Shown: positions 1 to 9,009 of the stretch, piece after piece
Layout: each line of letters begins with the position of its first letter
Position numbering within the stretch: the stretch's first letter is position 1
Virus record (IMG/VR): IMGVR_UViG_3300044957_000285
Location: 1-42,748 of that record
Reading direction: 5' to 3' (one strand)
Source of the DNA: a virus
Length of the DNA: 42,748 nucleotides
The notes under the pieces: generated by a model
Databases searched by the model: none
The model's input: only the letters and a program-made list of their open reading frames with translations
What the model was told of the DNA's origin: nothing
Made by a program: the position numbers and the translations under genes

Positions 1-1230
1 CGCCTTGCGAATACGTTCTTCGATGCCATGCGTGCTGATCCGCCGCTGGCCACCGCCACCTACGGCATACACGATCCCGTCGTTGCCCACAACTACCACC
101 TCAGGGTCCAGCAACACGTCCGTACCGGGAAGAGCGCCGATGCTGAACGAGCGGCCCTGAAACTGGCTGAAAGGCGCGTCGCCGTCGCCCGACAGGTAGA
201 ACGCATCGGTCGACTGCTTGTTGAAGCACCAGACTTGGTCGCCGACGGTGCGCAGGCTGATGCCGTCGTCCGGCAAGCTCTCGCTCTCGAAGAAGTCCAG
301 CGGGTCAATCTGGAACTCGCCCGGCCGGATGAAGTAGATACGCTGGCTGTTCGAAACGAGACACAGCACAAAGCCTCCTAGAACGGCCAAGGAGACGATT
401 GCCACGTCGTCGGGTGTGGTGATGCCGCTGAGCGCGTTAGCGGCGCCACCGCTCATCGTAGCCCCGCCAAACGAGCCTGTGGCCATGGTGTCGGTCGTCG
501 CATAGCTGTTACCGATCACGCCGCCGTTGAGTGCGGTGAATTCAAGTGTCACGTTCGGGGGCGTCGGCGACAGCGGACTGTAGGCGGCCGCGATGAACGC
601 GTTCTTCACCGTCGAAGCGTTGTAGGCGACGCCGGACGTTTCGGGGACCTTGTTCACGGCGTCCGCGAGGTTCTGGAGCGCTTCGGTTGTGTTGGCGCCG
701 AGAAACACGTCGTTAGCCACGGAGCCGACAAGCGAAGACCTGAAGGTGTATGTGGTACCCTGAAGAGTTACCGTCTCAAGCGCGGCTACAGCACCCGTGA
801 CAGTCAGCGTTGCCTTCGCGCGCGAGCCGACGCCGTCGTAGAACTGCAGCAGCGTGCCGTCGGCGATGAACAAGAACTGTCGCGTACCCGCAATAGAGGG
901 CGTCGCCGTACCCAGCACGGTGCCGTTGACCTGCGTCTTGACGCCGTCTTTGCTGTAGCGAAACAGCGCGCCGCCGGAGACCACAAACAGGTCACCGCTG
1001 AACGTGCCCTCTTGGGCAAACAACTTCCTGATCTTGCCGCCGCCAAAGGCGTCCAAACGCGTAGTTCCGGGGCGCGAGAGAAGCGCAACGTTGTCGACTT
1101 GGTTCGTCGGATTTTCTTCGAAGAAACGGTTGATCAGCCGCACCTCTGGCATCTTGCCGAAAGTGCGGTCGTAGGCTCCTACGCCCAGCGGAAGGGGATC
1201 GGGCTGTTCTTCGTCGTCTTGGATGGCCAT
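1..1230 (-). CDS. P22 gp10-like tail/DNA-stabilisation protein, open at window edge
   Basis: This reading frame starts with ATG at 1230, directly after the stop of the connector gene (TAAATG), and runs 410 codons off the left edge. It follows the gp4-like connector, as gene 10 does in P22. Towards the end it has RRISTHGIEERIRKA; gp10-family proteins carry a RISTH.IE motif at roughly two thirds of their length. That supports a tail-tube or plug protein that closes the portal after packaging. Residues about 143-264 look like an inserted beta-rich domain (ETVTL..TTYTF to ATMSGG), and the same domain occurs near the C-terminus of the LamG protein at 40058-42220. If the window ends are joined, the frame continues for 11 codons and stops at 42713, losing the usual C-terminal third. 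Family call good; completeness uncertain. Confidence 0.75.
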   Translation of the reverse strand, partial: MAIQDDEEQPDPLPLGVGAYDRTFGKMPEVRLINRFFEENPTNQVDNVALLSRPGTTRLDAFGGGKIRKLFAQEGTFSGDLFVVSGGALFRYSKDGVKTQVNGTVLGTATPSIAGTRQFLFIADGTLLQFYDGVGSRAKATLTVTGAVAALETVTLQGTTYTFRSSLVGSVANDVFLGANTTEALQNLADAVNKVPETSGVAYNASTVKNAFIAAAYSPLSPTPPNVTLEFTALNGGVIGNSYATTDTMATGSFGGATMSGGAANALSGITTPDDVAIVSLAVLGGFVLCLVSNSQRIYFIRPGEFQIDPLDFFESESLPDDGISLRTVGDQVWCFNKQSTDAFYLSGDGDAPFSQFQGRSFSIGALPGTDVLLDPEVVVVGNDGIVYAVGGGGQRRISTHGIEERIRKA

Positions 1231-1980
1231 TTAGACCCCCCAGAAGCCGATGTTCGTGTACGACTGGATCGAGTTGAACAGCCTGTCGGTGGGCAGGATG
1301 TTGACCGGGATGTCTTGCGCGTACCGCTGACGGAACTGGTCGCGGCCGATCTTCATGATTTCCGACGTGATGGCGTTGGGCTCTTTTCCATAGAGCGGCG
1401 CGATCCGCAGCGCGAGATACGCCACCCAAAAGTCGTCGAAGTGCTCAGGGAACGGCATGCTGGTAGTCGACAACAGTGGGAACGTCAACCGCTTCCACTC
1501 ACTGAGATCGGCGCGGTAGAACCAAGTGATCGGCGCGGTTGGCTGCGTGTTGATGACAATGCTTACAGCTCCCTCAATCAGCCGTCCGTTGGCGGATATC
1601 GTGACCGGGTTGGTGACAAAGTCGTTGCTAATGTTCACCAGCGCCATACGCGCGCCGTCAGACGGCGCTTTGGGAAAGAAAATCTCGGTCGGCGTGTCCG
1701 CAGTAGTCAGGATGCGCGAGTTCGCCGGCGGGGCGCGCACCTGCTCGTCGGTGAGCCTCTGCTCCGACGGGTAGAGCGGATAGTTCGCGTTGTCGACGGC
1801 GGCGTAGGGCGACGGCCAGTCTGAAAGCAATTCGCCGACGTCCGTGCCGATGGTGGACTGTATGACCCGGTTCAAATAGTCAAGGCCCTCAGCGGCTTGC
1901 GCCGCTGAAGGCAGTTTGCCAAGCGCGAGAAGGTTGTTCTCGCGAAAGCAGCGATCAACAATTTGACCGGCAGTCGCCAC
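1231..1980 (-). CDS. Head-to-tail connector, P22 gp4-like
   Basis: The 249-residue protein begins MATAGQIVDRCFRENNLLALG and continues with a helical segment (AAEGLDYLNRVIQS). That N-terminus is typical of P22 gp4-type tail accessory factors, which bind under the portal ring and seal the packaged head. The C-terminal part (HFDDFWVAYLALRIAPLYGK, then a helix with FRQRYAQDIP) is also a recurring feature of this family. It lies between the coat-side genes and the gp10-like gene, as in P22, and ends one base before the start codon of the gp10-like gene, which suggests translational coupling. At 249 residues it is longer than P22 gp4 (about 166); a beta-rich middle region (about residues 90-170) accounts for the difference. 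Confidence 0.72.
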   Translation of the reverse strand: MATAGQIVDRCFRENNLLALGKLPSAAQAAEGLDYLNRVIQSTIGTDVGELLSDWPSPYAAVDNANYPLYPSEQRLTDEQVRAPPANSRILTTADTPTEIFFPKAPSDGARMALVNISNDFVTNPVTISANGRLIEGAVSIVINTQPTAPITWFYRADLSEWKRLTFPLLSTTSMPFPEHFDDFWVAYLALRIAPLYGKEPNAITSEIMKIGRDQFRQRYAQDIPVNILPTDRLFNSIQSYTNIGFWGV

Positions 1981-1998
1981 GGTTTATCCCCCGGCAGG

Positions 1999-2328
1999 TT
2001 AGCTAGTCGCCACGCGCGGGCGGCCGCGCGGTCGAGCAAGCACGACAGCTTCGGTGTCTTCGGCGGTCGACGCTTCAACAGTTTCCGGTTCGGCAAGCGG
2101 AGGCGGGTTGGTGGACGGCGGATCGGCGGCGATAGCAGCGGCGATTGCTTCCGGGCTCAGCGCAATGTGCGCGGCGTGCGTTCCGACCTTGTCGGGGTGG
2201 TCCACGTAGCCCGCCGCAACAGCTTCTGCGGCTTCTTCGTCGTTTCTGACAATGATCGTCACGCCGTTTTCGCCGTAGCGAACGGACGGGTACGGTTGGA
2301 AGATGTAGGGGGTGACGGTGTAGCGCAT
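1999..2328 (-). CDS. Small unknown protein in head operon
   Basis: About 109 residues, starting MRYTVTPYIFQPYPSVRYG at 2328, where an AAAGG-type ribosome site precedes the ATG. The frame can be extended upstream to 2379, but that would put codons close to the terminator hairpin and without a clear ribosome site. The N-terminal half looks folded and aromatic-rich. The C-terminal half is rich in Ala, Pro and Glu and ends in a basic RPRGRPRVATS tail, which looks like a flexible linker with an AT-hook-like end. The gene lies between coat and connector. I do not recognise the family; a small head accessory or head-completion protein is plausible from position only. Confidence 0.55.
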   Translation of the reverse strand: MRYTVTPYIFQPYPSVRYGENGVTIIVRNDEEAAEAVAAGYVDHPDKVGTHAAHIALSPEAIAAAIAADPPSTNPPPLAEPETVEASTAEDTEAVVLARPRGRPRVATS

Positions 2329-2381
2329 AGGCTTACCTTTCTTGCTGGCTGGCTGGCTGAACCATGCAGACAGTCTCACAA

Positions 2382-2410
2382 AGAAGGCCCGGCTGCAAGC
2401 CGGGCCTTCT
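2382..2410 (-). terminator. Strong hairpin terminator after the coat gene
   Basis: A perfect 13-bp stem (2382-2394 with 2398-2410) has a three-base loop and an all-GC centre. On the minus strand it is followed by a short T-rich stretch (TTCTTTG). It lies about 20 bases past the coat stop codon. It probably attenuates or ends coat transcripts, so coat mRNA can be made in excess over the downstream tail genes. Confidence 0.75.
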
Positions 2411-2430
2411 CTGTGTGCAGACAGGTAGTA

Positions 2431-3723
2431 TTAGGCGCCGTTGAAGCGCGTGCCGAGCAGACCGTCGACGACTTCTGCGCCGTAGGCCATGTCCCAGCGG
2501 TGGATGTGCAGGCCGGTGGCGATGTCCGATCCGCGCCAGTAGCGGATCGAGATGCCGGTGTCCGGGTCAGACGCGAAGGCGCAGATACCAGTCGTCGGCG
2601 TCACCAGACGGGCAGACACGAGCTGGATCGCAGACTTGTGCCACGCCGCGCGCTGCTGGAAGTTGGACGAGGGGTTGCCCGCCCATGCCAGAGCTGCGTT
2701 GTCAGCCGGCACCGCAGAGCAGGTCTGGAACACAGCGTTGAGGCGCTGGGTTTCAATAGAGCCCGACTGGGTGTTGACGATGATCGGCGGCGTAAACTGC
2801 AGGGTTGCGTTGCCCGAGCCGTCAGCGACCGCGTCAGCGACCAGCGTGAACTGCATGAGTTCCGTGTTGCCGGCCGCGTCGGTGACAAGCGCACCGGTGC
2901 GCGGGTTCGTACGAAACACGCCGGCAATCGTGAACACTTCGCCGCGACGGTAGGTAGCGCCAGCCGCCGCGCCGTCCACGACAAGGTTCTGCACCATCGT
3001 GTCCTTGACGGCCAGATAGTTCGAGAACTGGTTGGCGCCGTTGACGAGGGTGGTCGCGACCGCGCGGGTGCCGGTGGTGAGCACCGACGGGGCCTGCGTG
3101 CGGTAGTAGTCGATGTCCGACAGCATCGGAACCTGCGCCTTTTTCATGGCGGCAGATGCCTCGGCGGACATAAACTTGTCGATCAGCGAACCCTGAACGC
3201 CCGCGCTGTCCACGGCCGTCATGAAGCCCACGCGGTCCGTGGTGGGGACGGCGAGGTTTTCCAGACGGGTCCAGATCGGAATTTCCTGCTGGATCGTCGC
3301 GAGAGGACGGTCAAGCGCGGAGGCGCCCGGAGCGTTGACCCACGACGGGAAGCGCTGCACGAACGTGTGAAGGTAGCTGTCCAGACCCTGCGTCAGGGCC
3401 GAAGCAGCCGACTTCATCACCTGCGAGTGCAGGAGTTCGTTGTAGGACTGGATGCCCTGAAGATCGGTCACAGCAACGTGGACGCCGCTGTACTGGTCGA
3501 CGTCGATGCTGATGGAGCCAGACACGATGTCCTGCAGGTCCAGCGTCGGGCCGGACGTCATGAGGAACCGGGGCGGGCGCTTCACGTTGATGCGCAGACC
3601 GTTCTTGTCGGTCACTTGGTTGGTGAACTTCGTGTCGACGAGGTTGCCCATCACCGTGTTGTTGGTGACGAGGAGCAGCATCGTGTTGGCGAAAATCTGC
3701 TCGTTCAGAAATGCGTTTGCCAT
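2431..3723 (-). CDS. Major capsid (coat) protein, P22 gp5-like
   Basis: The 430-residue protein has the same length as P22 coat protein gp5 and sits at the same place, after portal and scaffold and before the connector. It begins MANAFLNEQIFANTMLLLV, and has a DLQDIVSGSISIDVDQYSG stretch followed by long helices, consistent with an HK97-fold coat with an extra inserted domain (about residues 210-330, rich in V, T, G and A). Many copies would form the icosahedral shell. A ribosome site (AAAGG) precedes the ATG. A strong terminator-like hairpin just downstream suggests its transcript is handled separately. The exact sequence relation to gp5 is distant, so the call rests on length, position and general pattern. 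Confidence 0.8.
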   Translation of the reverse strand: MANAFLNEQIFANTMLLLVTNNTVMGNLVDTKFTNQVTDKNGLRINVKRPPRFLMTSGPTLDLQDIVSGSISIDVDQYSGVHVAVTDLQGIQSYNELLHSQVMKSAASALTQGLDSYLHTFVQRFPSWVNAPGASALDRPLATIQQEIPIWTRLENLAVPTTDRVGFMTAVDSAGVQGSLIDKFMSAEASAAMKKAQVPMLSDIDYYRTQAPSVLTTGTRAVATTLVNGANQFSNYLAVKDTMVQNLVVDGAAAGATYRRGEVFTIAGVFRTNPRTGALVTDAAGNTELMQFTLVADAVADGSGNATLQFTPPIIVNTQSGSIETQRLNAVFQTCSAVPADNAALAWAGNPSSNFQQRAAWHKSAIQLVSARLVTPTTGICAFASDPDTGISIRYWRGSDIATGLHIHRWDMAYGAEVVDGLLGTRFNGA

Positions 3724-3757
3724 AGTTCAGAGCCTTTCAGGCCACGGGGTTGCGACT

Positions 3758-4840
3758 TTATCGTTTTGCCGCTTGCTGAGCCCTGTGCATGGCTTTGAAA
3801 GCAGCGAAGTCAGTTGTTGCGGGACTGACCTTGCTCGCCCCGCTCGCGCCGCGTGTACGCGACGTAGGAGCTGGTGCGCGCGGCAGGTCTGCGCCGCGTT
3901 TATTCCTGACCTCGCTTTGGTCCTGATCGGACGACGGTTGCGAGAACCGATCTTCCAGACGTCCAAACTCTGCTGCTTGCTTTGGCAGCGACAGCTTGAA
4001 AATCCGCCGGCTTTCATCCGGATTTGAAGCTAAATGATGCAGTACCCGATGACCCACGGGGCTGTCAACAGCCAATTCCCAGACTTGGCGAGAAAGTTGC
4101 CACGTGTCGTTGCCGGAAAGCACCGTTTCGTCGAAATCATCGATCTCTTCTTGGCCACGCACGACGGTTTCGGCCCACTGGTCGGCGATCTTTTCAGCCG
4201 CAGCCTCCTGTTCTTGGGCCGCCTGCTCGTCAGCTTCGTCCTGAGCGCGCTTGTTCATGGCCGCTTCGACACGCCAAGCGACCATGGCGTCCTGATATTC
4301 CGGATCGTACTCGCCAAACTCGAAGTCTGACGCTTTAGGCCGCCCGTCGGCGGCCTGTTTCGTTTGTTTCGTTTGCGGTTTTTCTGCAGGCGGCTGTTTT
4401 CCTGCACGCAGCTCGGCCAGCTCTGCTTCAAGCTGTTGGGCACGCGCCAAAGCTGCATTTTCCCGCGCGATAGCCTCGTGGCGGTCGCGCGTAAGCTGGC
4501 TAATCCGGCTCTTCGCGCCGGATTTGCGGGGTCCTTTGGCCTGAATGTGCTCCGGAAGCTGATCTTGGCCGTCGTACTCGCCGGGCTCGTCTTCATCGTC
4601 TTCGGGGAAGGCGTCAGGATCGACCGGCGGGTCAATTTCGGTCGGATCGTCGCCTTCTTCGTCCTCTTCCTCGGGCTCGTCAACCGGATCGACGTCAAGG
4701 CCGTGCTCTTCAACGTGCTTCAACGCGTCTTTGAACCCGACGAAATCCGCGAAACTGTCGTCCGGCTCGCCTTGGGCGTTGTTTGGGATCGACCCCGTCG
4801 AATGCACAACGATGGACTCAATTGGGATTTGGGTAGCCAT
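3758..4840 (-). CDS. Capsid scaffold-like protein
   Basis: The 360-residue protein lies between portal and coat, the position of scaffold gene 8 in P22. Its composition fits a scaffold: a very acidic N-terminal third (residues about 50-95, runs of E and D), then a long coiled-coil/helix (about 110-150, RENAALARAQQLEAELAELR), a Q/A/E-rich helical middle, and a basic C-terminal tail (FAAFKAMHRAQQAAKR). A basic C-terminal helix is what binds coat in P22 scaffold. It would direct coat assembly and then leave the procapsid. Function is inferred from position and composition, not from a recognised domain. Confidence 0.68.
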   Translation of the reverse strand: MATQIPIESIVVHSTGSIPNNAQGEPDDSFADFVGFKDALKHVEEHGLDVDPVDEPEEEDEEGDDPTEIDPPVDPDAFPEDDEDEPGEYDGQDQLPEHIQAKGPRKSGAKSRISQLTRDRHEAIARENAALARAQQLEAELAELRAGKQPPAEKPQTKQTKQAADGRPKASDFEFGEYDPEYQDAMVAWRVEAAMNKRAQDEADEQAAQEQEAAAEKIADQWAETVVRGQEEIDDFDETVLSGNDTWQLSRQVWELAVDSPVGHRVLHHLASNPDESRRIFKLSLPKQAAEFGRLEDRFSQPSSDQDQSEVRNKRGADLPRAPAPTSRTRGASGASKVSPATTDFAAFKAMHRAQQAAKR

Positions 4841-4841
4841 T

Positions 4842-7112
4842 TTACACCTGCTGCTCTGGGTTGGTAGTCGTAGCTTCGCCTTCCGCTTGAGGCGGGGGGA
4901 TCAATGCGTTGAGCGTTTCGGCGATGTTGATGTGCCGATTGTCTTCAGCGGCCTGTAGATCGACTTCGGCGCGTCTGATACGCAGCGCCTGCTCTTGTAG
5001 CGCGCCGGGCGCCATGGGGTCCGCCGGCTGTTCGAGCCCGATCTGACCGGTTTCGACCTCGATCTGCTGTCTCTGGGCGATGGACTTGTCGGCGTCCACC
5101 AGCGTCTTGACGGCGAGCGAGTTGGCTTGTCGCGTGCGCGCTTCGCTTTCGGCGCGCTGGGCCTGCATGAGCGCGATTTTCGCTTGCATTTCCGCGATTT
5201 GCAGCTCGACCTGCACCTGCTGCAGTTGAGCCTGCAACCGGGCCTGCTCCTGAGCGGCCGCAAACTGCTGCTGCTCCGTCGGCGTGAGTTCCGACGGGTC
5301 GATGTCGTCGGCGGCGATGGGGTTGGCCCTCTTGAGCCGCTTGGCGATGGCGTCGGCGTCCGGCCAGTCCATGGCGGACACCATAAGGTCGAGCGCGGGC
5401 GCCATGGCCTCCGGGTTGGCGTTCGAAAGCGACATCATGCTCTCGACAGCCTCCACGCGGCGGGTCGTGTAGCTCGGCCCGGTCGTGACGGTGATGCCGT
5501 AGGAGCCTTCGCGGATGTCCACGCCACCGGGGGCGTTGATCTCTTGCAGGTACGCTTTGCCGTCCTCGCCGACCTGACGCACCATGCGGACAGTGTCGTA
5601 GAAGTCCGGGATCAACTCGTTGATGACACGTCCGCACTCTTCGATGGCGTTGTTCTGATTGGTGAAATAGATCACGGCGCCCAGCTCGGCGACGCGCTGG
5701 CGCGCGTTGAGCGCGCGGCCGGACACTTCGTTCGACGCCTGCCCGAGCGCGGCCTCGTGCATGTTCAGCACGTCCTTGATGTCCTGCGAAGCCATGTTGG
5801 CCTCTTGGATCAGCGCGGGCTCGATCTGGGCAGGCGAGACTTCGGACGGCTCCTGTCCGCTGTCGCCGTTCCACAGCAGCAGCGGGTCGTCGGTGAGGTG
5901 CGAATTCCGCCAGTTGTGCTCGAAGCCCTGCACGGCTTCTTTGGTCGCCTTCCACTTCGCGCGGGGCGTCTGCATCAGCTTCTCGACGATCACGGACCGC
6001 CAGTAGTTGTGGATGCGCTGCGGGTCTTTGGCGAAGCGGATCATGCCCCAGCGATGGCGCTCTTGGCCGATGTAGACTTCCCAGCCGGGGACTCGGAACA
6101 CGGGCACGCGCGAACAGTTCAGCCGTGTGGGGCCTTCAAGGATGTTCGACGCCGACAGCTTGTAGATTTCGCAGTACGGGCGATTGGTCTCACGGATGTA
6201 GGGCTGGCCGGTCACCGGGTTGACGGCGACAAACTGCTCCCACTCCGCCGGGTCCATGTCCGTCACGTCGACGCTCTTGCCGCTCTGGTTGTGCAGGATC
6301 ACCGTGCGCTTCTCGTGCCGCATGCGGTAGAACTTCACGATCCGCACGGTGTCGCGCTGATACCAGCCGCTGGCCGCCAACATATCCTGTCGGGCGAGAC
6401 TGCCAAACTCAGACGCCTGCGCCCACGGGTATGCGCGCTCGAATGCCTTTTTTGACATATCTTCCGCAACGAATACGTGCGCGGCGTCGCGACCGGACGG
6501 GTCGATGGAGGCGCTGTCCCAGACGACGCACATCGGGTCCGGGAGGCGCGTGATCATCAGGTCCTGATAGAACACGTCGTACTTGGCGTAGTCGTGGTCA
6601 AGCGCGAAGTTGCCGATGCCTCCGATCAGGCTGCACTGGAGCGCCGTGTCGTAGGCGAGCTGCGCGCGCGAGGCTTTTTCGATGGCGCGGATCAAGCCCT
6701 GCCTGACGCGGGCTTTCTCCTTGGTGCCGCCTTCCTCGGGAATGACCTTGATGACCGTCTCGTTCAGCAGCCGGTTGCCCATGATTTGAGCGATGAACGC
6801 CGGCAGGCGGTTGACCGTGATGACCGGCTTCTTGGCATCGATGCGCCGCTGACGCGCTGTTGGGTCCCACTGCTCGCCCACGACGAACCTGTGGTCGTCG
6901 ATGGCGGCCATGGTGTTGATTTCGTCAGCCAGCACGTCGTTGTTGTACGTGTCTATGGCGTACCGCAGAAACGCCTGCTCGTCCACAAAATCTTCAGGCA
7001 GTTCGAACTCTGGCGCCTCGGCAAGCGTGTCGATCTCGCCCACGCGCGCGTCTGCGTCGGTCAGAATTGGCCGCGCTTCGAACACTTCCGGAGGGTTTAC
7101 AACTTCGGCCAT
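4842..7112 (-). CDS. Portal protein, P22 gp1-like
   Basis: The 756-residue protein is close in length to P22 portal gp1 (725). It has the family pattern: an N-terminal region with DEINTMAAIDDHRFVVGEQW, then ITVNRLPAFIAQIMGNRL, a RLPDPMCVVWDSASIDPSGRD stretch, and a C-terminal long alpha-helical barrel rich in Gln and Ala (about residues 610-720, QQFAAAQEQARLQAQLQQVQ), as in P22-type portals with a long barrel. Twelve copies would form the DNA gate at one vertex and bind the terminase. It lies between the large terminase and the scaffold-like gene, starting 49 bases after the terminase stop. Confidence 0.9.
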   Translation of the reverse strand: MAEVVNPPEVFEARPILTDADARVGEIDTLAEAPEFELPEDFVDEQAFLRYAIDTYNNDVLADEINTMAAIDDHRFVVGEQWDPTARQRRIDAKKPVITVNRLPAFIAQIMGNRLLNETVIKVIPEEGGTKEKARVRQGLIRAIEKASRAQLAYDTALQCSLIGGIGNFALDHDYAKYDVFYQDLMITRLPDPMCVVWDSASIDPSGRDAAHVFVAEDMSKKAFERAYPWAQASEFGSLARQDMLAASGWYQRDTVRIVKFYRMRHEKRTVILHNQSGKSVDVTDMDPAEWEQFVAVNPVTGQPYIRETNRPYCEIYKLSASNILEGPTRLNCSRVPVFRVPGWEVYIGQERHRWGMIRFAKDPQRIHNYWRSVIVEKLMQTPRAKWKATKEAVQGFEHNWRNSHLTDDPLLLWNGDSGQEPSEVSPAQIEPALIQEANMASQDIKDVLNMHEAALGQASNEVSGRALNARQRVAELGAVIYFTNQNNAIEECGRVINELIPDFYDTVRMVRQVGEDGKAYLQEINAPGGVDIREGSYGITVTTGPSYTTRRVEAVESMMSLSNANPEAMAPALDLMVSAMDWPDADAIAKRLKRANPIAADDIDPSELTPTEQQQFAAAQEQARLQAQLQQVQVELQIAEMQAKIALMQAQRAESEARTRQANSLAVKTLVDADKSIAQRQQIEVETGQIGLEQPADPMAPGALQEQALRIRRAEVDLQAAEDNRHINIAETLNALIPPPQAEGEATTTNPEQQV

Positions 7113-7161
7113 GGTATCCGTCTACTTAGGCGTGCAGACTAGCACGTCGCTTGTCGAAAAG

Positions 7162-8787
7162 TCAAAATGCCATCCATCCGTTCGTCTGAGTCGCACCGTG
7201 GACGGTGTATCGGTCGTGCAGTGTGTCCGCTGTGACGACGCGCGACGTGTCGTAGGGGTTGTCAGGCTTCGCGGGCTCGCTCCACGACGAGAAGTACGCC
7301 AAATCGGCAAAAGTCAAGGCAATGGCGTCCGACAAGTCCGAGCTGGGGATGCCTTTCGCCCGCATTTCGACCTTCGAAGTCAACAACAGGTCGTTGTCCA
7401 TGGTCGGTTTGATCGTCACAGCGGTCATGTCGGCCTGAATGTCGTCCCTGTCCGGAATTTGTACGCCTTCTTCGGACTCCAGCCACCTGTTTAGGCGCTC
7501 GTACATCTCTGCGCGGCGGTTTTTCGGTCCTGCGACCTTCGGTCGAGCGTGTTTCGCCTGACTTTTGGCCCCAAAGTTGACCATGTGGGTCACGGCCGCG
7601 TATTCCGGACCGCTTGCCTTCAGGAAATTGCCAAGATAGCGCCCGATGCCCCCGCTGTCGATGAAAACAGCAGCCGGCTTGTCGCTTCTGATGATGTCTT
7701 TGACCCACTGCAGAGCCTCTGGCTCTGTTATTTTCCTTCTGTACTCGACTTTCGTCACCCTGTGGCCCCGGCGCCACGCGATGGCAAACCTGTCGCCGCC
7801 GTCGCCGGCCGGGTCGACGCCGATGATTAACGGTCCGCTAGCCTCGACGTGGCGCTTGCGCGCGCGGAGCACGGTCAGCGGGCTGATCAGGCTCGACTTG
7901 TCGGCAGACTGAAACGCCTCGTCAGCAGTCGCCGGGTATTCCTGCTTGAACTTGCCGACGGAGCCCAGCTCCTGAATTTTGTAGCGGCGCCAGCACATCT
8001 GTTCGAGGTCCAGTTCGAACGTTTTGGCGTACTCAACTTCCGACATTTCGCCTTCGTCAGCCAAGTCGCTGAGTTCGAAGTGCTCCGGCAGCTCGCGCCG
8101 GTATTCCGGCGACCAAAACCACGGAATGAACACCGCGATGTAGTCGCCGACGCCGGCGACGGCGTCTTGCCACTTCTTCCAAAACTCGCCTGAGGGGCCG
8201 TTTGCAGTGCTCTCCAGCACCACTTCGGTTCCCGGCAGCAGCGCGACCGTTTGGACCGACGACGCAAAGTGCTCGGTGTCGCTTTTCCAGTAGGCGACCT
8301 CCGATCCATGGAACAACGTGTTGTTTTGGCCACGTCCGACGCCCTTGGAGCCCGCCGTCGCGACGACGTATTTTGACCCCATTTTGTCGAACACCAACTC
8401 CTTGACGTTGGAGCGGCCCGTGGACGGCGCGAGCGGGTTCAGCCGATGGTACCTGTCGACCATCTGGAACAGCGCGTCAGCCGACGTCTGCTCGTGCGAG
8501 AGGATGAACGCGTGCTGGTTCTTCCAAAGCGACGTGCGCCAGTAGAAACGCCCCTCCACGTAGGTCGAGCAGCCCTGCTGGCGGGCCTTGAGCACCAGCG
8601 CCCGGACGTAGCCCTTCTCCGCCCGCTGGCGCTCCAGCGCGTCGTGGATGTGCTTCTGCGCTGCGTTCATGCGGAACGGCACGATCTCTGAGGCTTTGTC
8701 GCGCAGTTTCAGGCACTGCGAGGCGAAAGTCTCGAAGTCGGTGCGGTAGAGCTTCGCGCGCTCGACGGCTGCGTCAACCTTAGCCAT
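7162..8787 (-). CDS. terL: Terminase large subunit
   Basis: I place the start at ATG 8787 (MAKVDAAVERAKLYR), which overlaps the stop of the small upstream gene, giving 541 residues; the frame is open further upstream but without support. The ATPase half carries the terminase-type Walker A variant ARQQGCST (residues 68-75), a GSEVAYW segment (161-167) and VVLESTANG (189-197). The nuclease half has IIGVDPAGDGGDRFAIAW (about 321-338), AAVFIDSGG and a late Asp-containing SDLSDAIALTFADL, the acidic residues of an RNase H-like headful nuclease. It cuts and pumps DNA into the procapsid. The neighbouring portal and P22-like head genes agree. Confidence 0.93.
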   Translation of the reverse strand: MAKVDAAVERAKLYRTDFETFASQCLKLRDKASEIVPFRMNAAQKHIHDALERQRAEKGYVRALVLKARQQGCSTYVEGRFYWRTSLWKNQHAFILSHEQTSADALFQMVDRYHRLNPLAPSTGRSNVKELVFDKMGSKYVVATAGSKGVGRGQNNTLFHGSEVAYWKSDTEHFASSVQTVALLPGTEVVLESTANGPSGEFWKKWQDAVAGVGDYIAVFIPWFWSPEYRRELPEHFELSDLADEGEMSEVEYAKTFELDLEQMCWRRYKIQELGSVGKFKQEYPATADEAFQSADKSSLISPLTVLRARKRHVEASGPLIIGVDPAGDGGDRFAIAWRRGHRVTKVEYRRKITEPEALQWVKDIIRSDKPAAVFIDSGGIGRYLGNFLKASGPEYAAVTHMVNFGAKSQAKHARPKVAGPKNRRAEMYERLNRWLESEEGVQIPDRDDIQADMTAVTIKPTMDNDLLLTSKVEMRAKGIPSSDLSDAIALTFADLAYFSSWSEPAKPDNPYDTSRVVTADTLHDRYTVHGATQTNGWMAF

Positions 8788-9007
8788 TAAAAAACACCAC
8801 GGCGCCGGTCGCAATGTCGGGTCGGTTCAGGAGTTCGGCCATGTTCTCGAAGCGCTCGAACTTGCGTGTGTCCATGAACAGCACCGCGTCTTCGACTTTG
8901 CCGTTCCACGCGTACCAGTAAGCGTCGTCAGGCGCTTTTTCCAGCGGCGCGCAGAAGATTTTACCGAAGTGGGCGGCGAGATCGGCGTAGTCGTCTTGAG
9001 ATGTCAT
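8780..9007 (-). CDS. Small unknown protein coupled to terminase
   Basis: The 75-residue protein MTSQDDYADLAAHFGKIFC... ends in VVFFNG with its TAA overlapping the ATG of the large terminase by eight bases, so the two are probably translationally coupled. Many Asp, Glu and aromatic residues; no HTH or known motif seen. A GAGGT ribosome site precedes the start and lies within one copy of an 11-base direct repeat. Position before terL might suggest a small terminase subunit, but it is too short and has no DNA-binding segment, so I leave the function open. Confidence 0.55.
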   Translation of the reverse strand: MTSQDDYADLAAHFGKIFCAPLEKAPDDAYWYAWNGKVEDAVLFMDTRKFERFENMAELLNRPDIATGAVVFFNG

Positions 9008-9009
9008 TT

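Noticed and set aside
1963-3798. 611-codon plus-strand frame opposite the coat gene
   Set aside because: Arg/Val/Gly-rich shadow antisense to the well-supported coat gene, without a ribosome site; typical of GC-rich DNA.
7121-7165. Possible minus-strand promoter between terminase and portal (TTGACT with TAGTCT)
   Set aside because: The -10 match is only about half and the box lies across the terminase stop; not enough to call.
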